Origin: Hymenobacter siberiensis | GTDB taxonomy: Bacteria > Bacteroidota > Bacteroidia > Cytophagales > Hymenobacteraceae | Length of the DNA: 64,000 bases | Reading direction: 5' to 3' | Assembly (NCBI RefSeq): GCF_018967865.2 | Contig: NZ_JAHLZY020000001.1 | Span: forward strand, 2,170,001-2,234,000 | Shown here: positions 16,764 through 27,238 of the stretch, one piece after another | Layout: every line of letters begins with the position of its first letter | Numbering within the stretch: the stretch's first letter is position 1 | Translations under genes and position numbers: made by a program | Notes under the pieces: generated by a model | What the model saw: the letters and a program-made list of their open reading frames with translations, nothing else | What the model was told of the DNA's origin: nothing | The model's database searches: none

Positions 16764-16916
16764 GTCCTGAAAGTTAAGCCATAAGTGCCCTCATCATGAG
16801 CGCGAAACCGGTGAATGACGCGCTGCGTGGGGCGAACAGCGGGTAAACTCCCGCCAAGGCGAGTTGCCGGGCGCTGCATAAAGCCATTGGGGTCCGCCTG
16901 CCGGAGGTTTCAGGAC
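16764..16916. ncRNA. Candidate structured RNA, strand and family unresolved
   Basis: A 153-base block without an open frame, closed by a perfect 9-bp stem, GTCCTGAAA at 16764-16772 and TTTCAGGAC at 16908-16916. Inside are further stems, for example GCGCG with CGCGC around AAACCGGTGAATGA, and GCGGG with CCCGC around TAAACT. It sits between two leftward genes, right after a terminator. A rod-like shape with one closing stem recalls 6S RNA, but I could not confirm that or any riboswitch family. A 5' leader of the PAP2 gene is the other option. Confidence 0.35.
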
Positions 16917-16946
16917 AAAAAAAGCCCCAATCGGTGAAGGTTGGGG
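16917..16946 (-). terminator. Intrinsic terminator of the periplasmic protein gene
   Basis: On the minus strand: CCCCAA, a short loop, TTGGGG, then C and seven T residues. It lies 26 bases after the stop at 16972. Confidence 0.8.
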
Positions 16947-16971
16947 ATTGGCGCGGGGGGAGCGAAGCTTC

Positions 16972-18237
16972 TTAGGTTTTCTGCTTCTTCTTTTTGGCCG
17001 CCGGGAATAGGATGTTGTTCAATATCAGTCGGTAGCCGGGCGAGTTGGGGTGCAGGGCCAAATCGGTGGGCTCTTCACCCACCAGGTGCTGGTAGTCTTC
17101 GGGGTCGTGGCCGCCGTAGAACGTCCAGGTGCCCTTGCCCAGCGTGCCGTGGATGTAGCGGGCCTCGCCGGTCTGCTTGGTTTCGCCCATCACGATGACG
17201 TCGGGCTTGATGAGGCTTTTGCGGAAGGCCGTGGTCTGGCCCATGAAGCCGTGGATGGTTTTGTCGTGGTTCTGGCAGAGCATGGTGGGCACCGGGTCGT
17301 ACTTGGCCGAGTAGGTGAAGAGCGAGAAATAGTCGTTCTGCTCGCCCAGGCCGCGCTCGTTGGGTTGCATGTCGATGTTGGAGTACTCGTAGAAGTACGG
17401 GTCGCGCACCAGCTGGAAATTCTGGAAGGCTAGGCAGCGGTTGAAGTTGAGCTTGGATTGCGCGGCCGGGTCGGCCGGGTCGCCGTCGTACATACTTTCC
17501 ACCATATCGATGCCTAGGCCGGCCAGCGCAATGTCGTAGCTGTCGGTGGCCGAGCACATGGCGAACAGAAACCCGCCGCCGGCGATGAATTCCTGCATTT
17601 TGGTGGCCACTGTGCCTTTCATCAGGCTCACTTTGGCAAAGCCGTTACGCTTGGCGGCCGCTTCGGCGTCGCGCACTTGCTGCTGGTACCAGGGGTAGTT
17701 GCGGTAGGTGGCGTAAAACTTGCCGTACTCGCCCGTGAAGTCTTCGTGGTGCAGGTGCAGCCAGTCGTACTTGGGCAGCTCGCCCTTCAGCACCTCGTCG
17801 TCGTAAATCTGGGTGTAGGGAATTTCGGCGTAGGCCAGCACCATGGTCACGGCATCGTCCCAGGGCTGCTTGCCCTTGGGCGTGTACACCGCTATTTTGG
17901 GCACCTTCTCCAGCTTCATCACGTCCATGTTGGCGTTGGGGTCGGCTATTTCCTGGAGAATGCCGGTGTACTGCGCCTCACTGATTACCTGGAAGCTGAC
18001 GCCGCGCACGGCCAGCTCGTTCTCGGCCCCCGGCGTGCTTTCGAAGGCAAAGGAGCCGCCCCGGTAGTTGAGCAGCCAATCGACCGGTACTTCGCGCTGG
18101 AGCAGCCAGAAAGCCACGCCGTAGGCCTTCAGACACTCCTTCTGGGTATTATCCATGGGGATGAACACGTGGTTGGCGCGGGCCGCCAGCGGGGCCACGG
18201 TCACGAGCAAAAGCAACAAAAAACGCTTGAGCAGCAT
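16972..18237 (-). CDS. Periplasmic protein commonly annotated as asparagine synthetase B
   Basis: About 421 residues from ATG 18237, which opens a signal peptide (LLKRFLLLLLVTVAPLAARA, then N). From memory it matches a family conserved in Bacteroidota from NHVFIPMD through the C-terminal FPAAKKKKQKT, usually labelled asparagine synthetase B. I see none of the domains of a real AsnB: no N-terminal catalytic Cys2 and no SGGLDS ATP-binding loop. Instead the middle holds FIAGGGFLFAMCSATDSYDIAL, resembling the nucleophile elbow of a class I glutamine amidotransferase-like fold, and FYGGHDPEDYQH near the end. So the family identity is firm, the enzyme name is probably wrong, and the function is unknown. 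Confidence 0.85.
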   Translation of the reverse strand: MLLKRFLLLLLVTVAPLAARANHVFIPMDNTQKECLKAYGVAFWLLQREVPVDWLLNYRGGSFAFESTPGAENELAVRGVSFQVISEAQYTGILQEIADPNANMDVMKLEKVPKIAVYTPKGKQPWDDAVTMVLAYAEIPYTQIYDDEVLKGELPKYDWLHLHHEDFTGEYGKFYATYRNYPWYQQQVRDAEAAAKRNGFAKVSLMKGTVATKMQEFIAGGGFLFAMCSATDSYDIALAGLGIDMVESMYDGDPADPAAQSKLNFNRCLAFQNFQLVRDPYFYEYSNIDMQPNERGLGEQNDYFSLFTYSAKYDPVPTMLCQNHDKTIHGFMGQTTAFRKSLIKPDVIVMGETKQTGEARYIHGTLGKGTWTFYGGHDPEDYQHLVGEEPTDLALHPNSPGYRLILNNILFPAAKKKKQKT

Positions 18238-18324
18238 AGTTTTTGGGGGAAAGAAACGCAGCAAACCAACGAGGTTGCCGCGCCAGTGGTTCAAGTTAAG
18301 CGTCGGCCGCCGAACTTTGACTCA

Positions 18325-18380
18325 GTAGCACATGCTTTAGCTTGTGCCTTCCTGAGTGCACAAGCTATAGCATGTGCTAC
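18325..18380. repeat. Palindrome, GCTTTAGCTTG family, 23-bp stem
   Basis: Arms 18325-18347 and 18358-18380 pair over 23 bases with one mismatch; each starts GTAGCACATGC. It lies in the shared promoter region between two divergent genes, ending 13 bases before the permease start. A related element with GCTTTAGCTTG arms is at 38268-38335. Confidence 0.8.
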
Positions 18381-18392
18381 AAATCCCTGCCC

Positions 18393-19634
18393 ATGAGTCC
18401 TTTCGAAAACGTCCGCGAAGCCTTCCGCTCCATCCGCGCCAACCTGCTGCGCACCATTCTCACGGCCCTTATTCTCAGCATCGGGCTGTTTGCGCTGGTG
18501 GGCATCCTCACGGGCATCGACGCGATGAAGAATTCGCTGTCCGAAACCTTCGCCAGCCTCGGGGCCAACTCCTTCGAACTGCACGCCAAGGGCTACAGCA
18601 ACCGCGGGCGGCGCGGCGGCGTGCAGTCCAGGCAGTATCCGCCCATCAGCTTCCTGCAAGCCAAGCAGTATAAAAAAGCCATGGGCGACGATGCCCAGGT
18701 TGGCGTGTCGGCTTTCATTGCCGGGGCCGTGGAAATGAAAGCCAACGGCACCAAAACCAACCCTAACATGCAGGTGGTGGCCGGCGATGAAAATTACCTG
18801 CGAATAGAAGGCTACAACCTGGCCAATGGCCGCACCTTCTCGCAAGCCGAGCTCAACAGCGGGGCAAATGTGATGATAGTGGGCGACGAAATTCGTTCCA
18901 AGTTATTTCCGAAGCAGAGCCCGGTGGGCAAGTACGTGGCCGCCATGGGTCGCCGCTTCCTGATTGTGGGCCTGCTCGAAAAGAGTGGGAGTGGAGCTGG
19001 TGGCGGCGGCGGGGCCGACCGCGTGGCCCTGCTACCCCTCGAAACCGGCAACCAGATGCCCCGCCAGCGCGCCCTCAGCTACGACGTGAAAACGGCCACC
19101 GCCGAGCACAGCACCCTCAACTTCGTCATGGGCCAGGCCACCGGCATCATGCGCGCCGTGCGGCACGACAAGCTGGGTAAAGAAGAGAGCTTCGTGGTCG
19201 AGAGCAGCACGTCGCTGGCCAATGACCTGGATGCGATTTCGGGCAAGATGAAAGCCGGCGGCAGCATCATTGCCTTCGTCACGCTGCTCGGGGCCAGCAT
19301 TGCCCTTATGAATATCATGCTGGTGTCGGTAACGGAGCGGACCCGTGAAATTGGCATTCGCAAGGCGCTGGGCGCGACGGCCCGCCAAATCCGGTTTCAG
19401 TTTCTGATGGAAGCCATTGTGATTTGCCTCATGGGCGGCGGCATGGGTATTCTGCTCGGTGTGCTCGGTGGCAACCTGGTGGCCAAGTTCGTGGGCTCGG
19501 GCTCCTTCCTGGTGCCGTGGGGGTGGATGGCGGCGGGCCTGGTTATCTGCGTAGGGGTGGGCATGGCCTCGGGCTACTACCCCGCTAGTAAAGCCGCCGC
19601 GCTCGACCCGATTGATTCGCTGCGCTACGAATAG
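18393..19634 (+). CDS. MacB/FtsX-type ABC transporter permease
   Basis: A 413-residue inner-membrane protein. The order is: N-terminal transmembrane segment (about residues 20-42, LLRTILTALILSIGLFALVGIL), a large periplasmic MacB core domain (about 50-270), and a C-terminal FtsX domain with three more transmembrane segments, including the family motif VTERTREIGIRKALGATARQI. Such permeases work with a cytoplasmic ATPase to move lipoproteins, peptides or drugs from the periplasm. No ATPase gene is adjacent; the ATPase at 51772 is far away and unlikely to be the partner. ATG 18393 is chosen because the extension before it overlaps the palindrome at 18325-18380. Confidence 0.9.
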   Translation: MSPFENVREAFRSIRANLLRTILTALILSIGLFALVGILTGIDAMKNSLSETFASLGANSFELHAKGYSNRGRRGGVQSRQYPPISFLQAKQYKKAMGDDAQVGVSAFIAGAVEMKANGTKTNPNMQVVAGDENYLRIEGYNLANGRTFSQAELNSGANVMIVGDEIRSKLFPKQSPVGKYVAAMGRRFLIVGLLEKSGSGAGGGGGADRVALLPLETGNQMPRQRALSYDVKTATAEHSTLNFVMGQATGIMRAVRHDKLGKEESFVVESSTSLANDLDAISGKMKAGGSIIAFVTLLGASIALMNIMLVSVTERTREIGIRKALGATARQIRFQFLMEAIVICLMGGGMGILLGVLGGNLVAKFVGSGSFLVPWGWMAAGLVICVGVGMASGYYPASKAAALDPIDSLRYE

Positions 19635-19671
19635 CCAAAACGCAAAGCGGGGCTGATAAGCGGCTTTTTTA

Positions 19672-19679
19672 TACATTTG
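19672..19679 (+). promoter_or_regulatory. -7 box TACATTTG before the helix-turn-helix gene
   Basis: Full TAnnTTTG match 26 bases before ATG 19705 and right after the permease stop, so the downstream gene has its own promoter. Confidence 0.55.
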
Positions 19680-19704
19680 CACAACTACTCATTTGTGTAA
19701 GTGT

Positions 19705-20538
19705 ATGGCTGTGCCCGTTTCTGTTCCCATCGACCAGCGCTTTGCGCAACTCATTCAGCAGTTTGGGTTGACCAAAAACAGCTTTGCCATCTCCCTGGGC
19801 AAGACGGCCAGCGTGGTGCAGCACCTCATCGACGGCCGCAATAAACCCGGCTATGACCTGTTGTGTAAGGTGTTTGAAATTTATCCAAATGTGTCCAGAG
19901 ACTGGCTTTTGTTAGGCCGTGGCCCGATGTTGGTGAGTGGAGAGCACGCACCAAAAGCAGTAACGCCACCCGCCGCGCCACTCGCATCCGTAGCGCCGGA
20001 AGCCGCATTCGAACCCATCGATTTGTCCGATGTAGAGGTGCATGCGGCGCGGCGTTCCGGGCCGGGCGTGGCCGGCTCCCGGCTTCAGCCAGCCGAAATA
20101 GCGGCTACGCTGGCATTGGCTGCCGCCGCCAATCAGCCGGTGCGCGCCAACGGAGCCTCCGCTCTTGGTGAGGCCGAAGTGCCCCAGCCCGCGGCAGCTC
20201 CCGCTGCGCCTGTCGTGGCAGAAAATCCCGTGGCAACCCATGTTGCTGCCGCTGCCGAAGCCCCCGCTGCGCCCGTTGCCCCGGCAGCCCCAGGCGCCCC
20301 GCTGATTCAGGAGCCGGTGCCGGTGTTGGCGGCTCCGCATCCCACGCCTGCACCAGCCCCGGCAGTGCCCGCGCCGGCTCCCAGCGCATCCGCACCCGAA
20401 GTTTATGTGGCGGCGGCATTGCATGCGCAACACTTACAGCACCAGCTGGCCCTCGCCGAAATGCGCAACCAGCACCTGCTGGAGCAGCAAAATATGCTGC
20501 GCGAAATGCTGGCCATGGCCCGACAAAGCATGGTCTAG
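19705..20538 (+). CDS. Helix-turn-helix protein with long Ala/Pro-rich linker
   Basis: About 277 residues in three parts. Residues 1-75 form an XRE/CI-repressor-like DNA-binding domain (RFAQLIQQFGLTKNSFAISLGK, then VVQHLIDGRNKPGYDLLCKV and WLLLGRGPML). Residues about 80-230 are low-complexity, rich in alanine and proline (APAPAVPAPAPSAS). The last 45 residues form a glutamine/leucine-rich coiled coil (LQHQLALAEMRNQHLLEQQN) likely used for dimerising. Bacteroidota often carry this type of regulator with unknown targets. It is separated from mtaB by a palindrome that exactly fills the gap between the two stop codons. Confidence 0.75.
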   Translation: MAVPVSVPIDQRFAQLIQQFGLTKNSFAISLGKTASVVQHLIDGRNKPGYDLLCKVFEIYPNVSRDWLLLGRGPMLVSGEHAPKAVTPPAAPLASVAPEAAFEPIDLSDVEVHAARRSGPGVAGSRLQPAEIAATLALAAAANQPVRANGASALGEAEVPQPAAAPAAPVVAENPVATHVAAAAEAPAAPVAPAAPGAPLIQEPVPVLAAPHPTPAPAPAVPAPAPSASAPEVYVAAALHAQHLQHQLALAEMRNQHLLEQQNMLREMLAMARQSMV

Positions 20539-20714
20539 ACCGCAGATTCTGCCGATTAAATGGATTGAACAGATTTTGGCATCCGGTTGAGAAACCGTAA
20601 AACAGCGAGGGCTGCCCAATGGGCAGCCCTCGCTGTTTTACGGTTTCGGAAAGGCGTTTTCTAATAGCCTAAGTGAGAATCCGTTCAATCCGTTTAATCA
20701 GCAGAATCTGCGGT
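20539..20714. repeat. Nested double palindrome filling a convergent gap exactly
   Basis: The whole 176-base space between the stop codons of the regulator and of mtaB is palindromic. Outer arms (20539-20575 and 20678-20714) pair over 37 bases with three mismatches and begin ACCGCAGATTCTGC. Inside is an independent perfect 28-bp stem (20591-20618 and 20620-20647) with a one-base loop. The inner hairpin lacks a T-run but could still end transcription. Confidence 0.9.
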
Positions 20715-22049
20715 TCAGACGAGAATACCCATTTCCTCGGCTTCCATCAGCCCGAAGGCATTCACGCTGGTGAGGCGTAGCGGCTTCATTTCGCCTACCA
20801 GCAGCGGGTCGTACTTGGCGGCCACGCGGATGTAGTTGGGCGTGAAGCCCTCCATCTGGCCATTGGTCACATCGTCTTCAAAAAGCACTTCGGTTTCGAG
20901 GCCGAGGTGTTCTTCGTAGAAAAACCGCTTTTTCTTCTCCGAGAGGCTGCGCAATTGCGTGGTGCGCTCGTGCCGCACCCGGTCCTGCACCCGGCCGGGC
21001 AGGGTGGGGGCCAGCGTATCGGCCCGCTCCGAGTACGGGAAAACGTGCAGGTAGCTAATCGGCAGCTCGTTCAGGAAATTATAGGTGTCCAGAAAATCCG
21101 CGTCCGTCTCGCCGGGAAAGCCCACGATGACATCGACTCCAATGCAGGCGTGTGGCATCAGCTCCTTGATGCGGGCCACGCGCTGGGTGTAGAGGGCCCG
21201 GCGGTAGCGGCGGCGCATGAGGCCCAGAATCTTGTCCGAGCCACTTTGCAGCGGGATGTGGAAGTGCGGCATAAAGTGCTCCGACGCGGCCACGGTGGTC
21301 AGAATCTCGTCGGTGAGCAGGTTGGGCTCGCAGCTGCTGATGCGAAAGCGGCGGATACCGGTCACGGCATCGAGGGCCTGCACCAGCTGGGTAAAATCTT
21401 CGCGGCGCTCGCGCTCGGGGCCCTGCAGGCCAAAATCGCCGAGGTTGACGCCGGTGAGCACGATTTCCTTCACGCCGTTCTCAGCTAACTTCTCCACGCG
21501 CTCCACCACACTGGCTATGCTACCCGAGCGGCTGCCGCCCCGCGCCAGCGGAATGGTGCAGAACGAGCAGGTATAGTCGCAGCCGTCCTGCACCTTCATA
21601 AAGGTCCGGGTGCGGTCGCCGAAGGAGTGCGCGGCTACAAACTCGGTGGCTGCTGAGATGGGCGAGGCATGCACCGCGCCGGGCTGCCCGGCGGCCGGCT
21701 TCTGAAAATCGGCCAGAATATCGACCAGCATAAATTTCTCGGCCGCGCCCAGCACGGCGCTCACGCCGGGAATGGCCGCGATTTCCTGCGGCTTGAGCTG
21801 GGCGTAGCAGCCCACAATGGCCACAAAGGCCTCCGGATTATGTTTCAGGGCCTGCTGCACTACTTTGCGGCACTTGCGGTCGGCGTGGTCCGTGACGGAG
21901 CAGGTATTGATAACGTAGAGGTCGGCCCCGGCCTCAAAAGGAATTTTCTGGAAGCCCTTTTCCTCAAACTGCCGGCCGATGGCCGACGTTTCGGAGAAGT
22001 TCAGCTTGCAGCCGAGGGTATAAAAAGCAACGGATTGGGGGGTAGGCAT
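20715..22049 (-). CDS. mtaB: tRNA t6A37 methylthiotransferase
   Basis: MtaB converts t6A to ms2t6A at position 37 of tRNAs reading ANN codons, using two Fe-S clusters and SAM. The protein has 444 residues with the three expected parts: an N-terminal domain with cluster ligands Cys14 (TLGCKLNFSE), Cys50 and Cys81; the radical-SAM motif Cys157, Cys161, Cys164 in DGCDYTCSFCTIP; and a C-terminal TRAM region. YTCSFCTIPLARGGSRS fits MtaB rather than MiaB or RimO. A -7 box only eight bases upstream of the start suggests a very short leader. Confidence 0.93.
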   Translation of the reverse strand: MPTPQSVAFYTLGCKLNFSETSAIGRQFEEKGFQKIPFEAGADLYVINTCSVTDHADRKCRKVVQQALKHNPEAFVAIVGCYAQLKPQEIAAIPGVSAVLGAAEKFMLVDILADFQKPAAGQPGAVHASPISAATEFVAAHSFGDRTRTFMKVQDGCDYTCSFCTIPLARGGSRSGSIASVVERVEKLAENGVKEIVLTGVNLGDFGLQGPERERREDFTQLVQALDAVTGIRRFRISSCEPNLLTDEILTTVAASEHFMPHFHIPLQSGSDKILGLMRRRYRRALYTQRVARIKELMPHACIGVDVIVGFPGETDADFLDTYNFLNELPISYLHVFPYSERADTLAPTLPGRVQDRVRHERTTQLRSLSEKKKRFFYEEHLGLETEVLFEDDVTNGQMEGFTPNYIRVAAKYDPLLVGEMKPLRLTSVNAFGLMEAEEMGILV

Positions 22050-22056
22050 AGTCCGG

Positions 22057-22064
22057 CAAAGGTA
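22057..22064 (-). promoter_or_regulatory. -7 box TACCTTTG directly before mtaB
   Basis: Full TAnnTTTG match on the minus strand; its last base is eight bases from the ATG at 22049, so transcription would begin at or next to the start codon. Confidence 0.5.
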
Positions 22065-22079
22065 CGGCCCGGGCGCGTT

Positions 22080-23942
22080 CTACTTGCGCGCAAAGTCTTC
22101 CATCGATACCTGCTCCATGGCCTGGCCCAGCTTCAGCTGGCTGTTGGGGGTGCCGGGGTCGCGGTCCATAATGTGGCTACCCACGTTATCGAAGGTGATG
22201 GTACCCTGCGGCGAAACGGCGCCAAAACCATTATTAAAGCAGTAGTACACGAAGGGCGGGTTATGCTGAGCCAGCAGGTTGCGGCTCCAGACGAAATGTT
22301 GAGCCGGTAATTGCAGCTGGTGCAGCAGGGTAGCGGCCACGTCGGTTTGCGAACCCAGCGCACTTATTACCCGGCCACGGGCTTCGGGCCGCAGCGCGCC
22401 GCCAGCCAGCAGCAGCGGAATCTGGAATTTATTGGGGCTTTGGTTGGCGGAGTTGCCGGGCTGCTGGTGACCGTGGTCGGCTACCAGTACCAATAGCGTA
22501 TGGGCGTACCAGGGCTGTTTCTTGGCCTCCCGCAGGAATTTACCCAGCGTATAATCGGTGTAGTAAACCGAGTTGCGAAACTGCTCTACCTCGCTGGTGC
22601 CGGAGAAATGCGGCTTCATGGGCACCTCAAAGGGCTCATGGCTGCTGAGGGTGAAGGCCGTGACGAAGAACGGCTGCGGCTGCTTACTCAAGTCGCCCAG
22701 AATACGGTCGAAAAGCACCCCGTCGTGTGCGCCCCATTTCGAGTTCTGGTCGGCCGCTGCAAAGTCGTTGCGCTCCGTAAACTTTTGATATCCGCCCGCT
22801 TGCAGGTAGCTGCGCATGTTGGCAAACGCCAGCTCGCCCCCGTAGTAATAGTGCGAGCTGTAGCCCACCGAGGCCAGCGACTGACACAAATGGGGCAGGC
22901 GCTCCGTTTTGCGCGGGAACTTGATGATGCTGGTCGTGGGCTGATTGGGGTAGCCCGAAAGCAGCGAAACCAGCCCTTTCTGGCTGCGGTCGCCGGCCGC
23001 GAAAATGTTGTTGAACAGGATGCCGGTTCGGGCCAGGCTGTCGAGGTTGGGCGTCACGCCCTTTTCGCCGCCCACGCTGCCCACAAACTTGGAGGTGAAG
23101 CTTTCGAGGATGATAAACAGCACGTTGGGCCGGGGCTCGCTCAGCACCAGCGCCGACGAATCGGGCGGAGCCGGGGTACCCACAGCCAGTGGGTACAGGC
23201 CCGCCACCAGGCGGCGAGCTGTGCTGTCGGGCATAAAGGGCTTAATGGGCTGCTCGGCCGCGCGCAGTACCAACGCACTTATCATGTTCCACGGCGCATT
23301 GAGGGCCGCATGGTTGGCGAAAGCAATGCTGGAAAAATAAACGTCGCTCTGGTTCACCGGAATCTGCTGGGTGCCGCCCCGCAGCGGCACCACCAGCAGC
23401 CCGGCGTAGAGCAAGCTGGCTAGTGCTGCCCGGCCCCGCCCAAACCATGCGGGCAGCGGCACCAGCCGCCCTATCACTACCTTATATAAGTAGGTGCCCG
23501 CGCCTAGCAGGCCCAGCAGCAACACCAGCAGCAGGCCAATGGGCGCACTGCCCGCCGAGGCCGCCATTTCCTGCGGCGAGTTCAGGTATTGGATGGGCGT
23601 ATCATCGAGCCGGAAACCCCACACGCGGTACAGCTCCAGGTCGGCCGTGACCAACACGGCCAGCACAATGCCGATAACGGCCGAATACCCCGTTATCAGC
23701 CGCTGCAATTGAAAACGGGGCAGCAGGCTGCCAATTACAAACAATAGGAACGGAATCAGGCAGACATAGGCCGCCGCCGAAGCGTCCAGCCGCAGGCCGT
23801 GCCCCATGCTTCCCAATACCTCCGCCACCGACAGTTGAGCCGTGGCCTTGTATTGGTATCCCAGAAACAAGCCCCGGCACAGCTCAAAAAATACCAGCCA
23901 GAAAAAAAAGTAGCGCGGCTGGAACGCAAAGCGGTTTTTCAC
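22080..23942 (-). CDS. LtaS-like membrane sulfatase/phosphoglycerol transferase
   Basis: A 620-residue protein. The first 220 residues carry five hydrophobic segments (for example YFFFWLVFFELCRGLFLGY, AAAYVCLIPFLLFVIGSL, LITGYSAVIGIVLAVLVTADL, IGLLLVLLLGLLGAGTYLY). The rest is an alkaline-phosphatase-superfamily domain facing the periplasm: PNVLFIILESFTSKFVG, then GDRSQKGLVSLLSGYPNQP with the likely nucleophile, and LVLVADHGHQQPG with metal ligands. Relatives transfer phosphoglycerol or phosphoethanolamine to lipids or glycans; Gram-negative substrates vary, so the product is not certain. It is divergent from glnN and its stop lies 31 bases before the mtaB start. Confidence 0.9.
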   Translation of the reverse strand: MKNRFAFQPRYFFFWLVFFELCRGLFLGYQYKATAQLSVAEVLGSMGHGLRLDASAAAYVCLIPFLLFVIGSLLPRFQLQRLITGYSAVIGIVLAVLVTADLELYRVWGFRLDDTPIQYLNSPQEMAASAGSAPIGLLLVLLLGLLGAGTYLYKVVIGRLVPLPAWFGRGRAALASLLYAGLLVVPLRGGTQQIPVNQSDVYFSSIAFANHAALNAPWNMISALVLRAAEQPIKPFMPDSTARRLVAGLYPLAVGTPAPPDSSALVLSEPRPNVLFIILESFTSKFVGSVGGEKGVTPNLDSLARTGILFNNIFAAGDRSQKGLVSLLSGYPNQPTTSIIKFPRKTERLPHLCQSLASVGYSSHYYYGGELAFANMRSYLQAGGYQKFTERNDFAAADQNSKWGAHDGVLFDRILGDLSKQPQPFFVTAFTLSSHEPFEVPMKPHFSGTSEVEQFRNSVYYTDYTLGKFLREAKKQPWYAHTLLVLVADHGHQQPGNSANQSPNKFQIPLLLAGGALRPEARGRVISALGSQTDVAATLLHQLQLPAQHFVWSRNLLAQHNPPFVYYCFNNGFGAVSPQGTITFDNVGSHIMDRDPGTPNSQLKLGQAMEQVSMEDFARK

Positions 23943-24125
23943 GCCCTAAAGATATAGCCCGCCGATACGCCCCAAAACATTAGGCCGTAATCGGCTTTGT
24001 CTTTATGAAGACCGAATTTTAAAAATCAGGTTAAAAAAAGAAGCATATTACCGGAAAATATGAGCGTATTTGAGAAAAAGCCTCAATAATTTAGGGTGGT
24101 TTGCTACGGTTTGTGATTCATGTTT

Positions 24126-24133
24126 TATCTTTG
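24126..24133 (+). promoter_or_regulatory. -7 box TATCTTTG before glnN
   Basis: Full TAnnTTTG match 56 bases before the glnN start, with TTTG at 24100-24103, close to the usual -33 spacing. The rest of the 247-base gap between the divergent genes is AT-richer than its surroundings and shows no gene. Confidence 0.6.
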
Positions 24134-24189
24134 CCCCCAGAATACGAACTCATCCGCCTCACTATTTTTCCGTTTGGTAGTCAATTCCT

Positions 24190-26379
<2,190 letters not shown>

Positions 26380-26445
26380 TTCGTCAGCGGACGGAATCGG
26401 GTCCGGTGTTGGGTGGGAATTCTCGCCGCGCCCCGGTTTTGAAAG

Positions 26446-26473
26446 AGCCATCTCGGGTGAGGTGGCTTTTTTT
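26446..26473 (+). terminator. Intrinsic terminator of glnN
   Basis: AGCCATCTC, a GGGT loop and GAGGTGGCT form a nine-pair stem with one G-T pair, followed by seven T residues, 66 bases after the glnN stop. Confidence 0.85.
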
Positions 26474-26515
26474 GGTGACCGACCACAATCGTTTGCAGCC
26501 GATATTTGGGCGTAT

Positions 26516-27088
26516 TTATGCCGAAATTATATCTGCCTGGGGTATTTTGGGCGTTTTTGGAGATTTAGGAGCCGGGGCGGCCAGCAGCAGGGGCAGGCGG
26601 GGCGTTTTCGCATCGTCGGCCTCGTTGGCCAGCACCTCGGCGCTGCTGCCGGGGTCGGGTACCAGCATTTTCCAGGTGGCGCTGCGCAGCTCGTCGAGCT
26701 TGTTCAAGGCCTCGCTGATGGTGGGATTGGCCTTCAGCTTGTCGAATAAGCCGCTTTTGTTGCCCACCATGATTAGCTTCTCGATGACGAAGGGCAGCAC
26801 CCAGCCCACCACGTTGGACGCCAGCGCCCCGCGCAGGCCCAGGCGCAGCAGCAGGCGCACGGTCATTTGCTCGATGAGCAGGACACGGGCGGCGGGCAGC
26901 GCCTTATCGGCCAGGAAATCGGCCACCAGCTTGAGGTTGCCTTTTTCTACTTCGGCGCGCAGCACGTCCTGCACGCTGTCGAGGGCGCGGGCGGCCAGCT
27001 GGCGAAACAGGCGGCCGGTTTGCCAGGCCGCGAGGCCAGTGAGGCGAGCAGCCCCAAGTATAGCAGGCAGGAAACGCGGTTTTTTCAT
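26516..27088 (-). CDS. Conserved hypothetical protein
   Basis: A 190-residue protein I do not recognise. It is helical and basic at the N-terminus (MKKPRFLPAILGAARLTGLAAWQTGRLF), with hydrophobic stretches around residues 65-125 (ALPAARVLLIEQMTVRLLLRLGLRG, then VVGWVLPFVIEKLIMV) that could insert into or lie along a membrane. The last 40 residues are proline-, lysine- and alanine-rich (APAPKSPKTPKIP) and probably disordered. It is convergent with glnN and has a palindrome-rich gap upstream, so it stands as a single gene. Codon use matches its neighbours. Confidence 0.6.
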   Translation of the reverse strand: MKKPRFLPAILGAARLTGLAAWQTGRLFRQLAARALDSVQDVLRAEVEKGNLKLVADFLADKALPAARVLLIEQMTVRLLLRLGLRGALASNVVGWVLPFVIEKLIMVGNKSGLFDKLKANPTISEALNKLDELRSATWKMLVPDPGSSAEVLANEADDAKTPRLPLLLAAPAPKSPKTPKIPQADIISA

Positions 27089-27238
27089 GATTTGATAACA
27101 AAATAGTGGGCCTGGGTGCCTTGCACAAGGAACGTAGCGATGCCCAAATGGGTTAGAAGTCCGGGTGAGTGGTGATTGAAGAGGACAACGGAAATTTCGA
27201 AATTATCGCTAATTTCTATTGCAATTTTAGCCCCCCAC

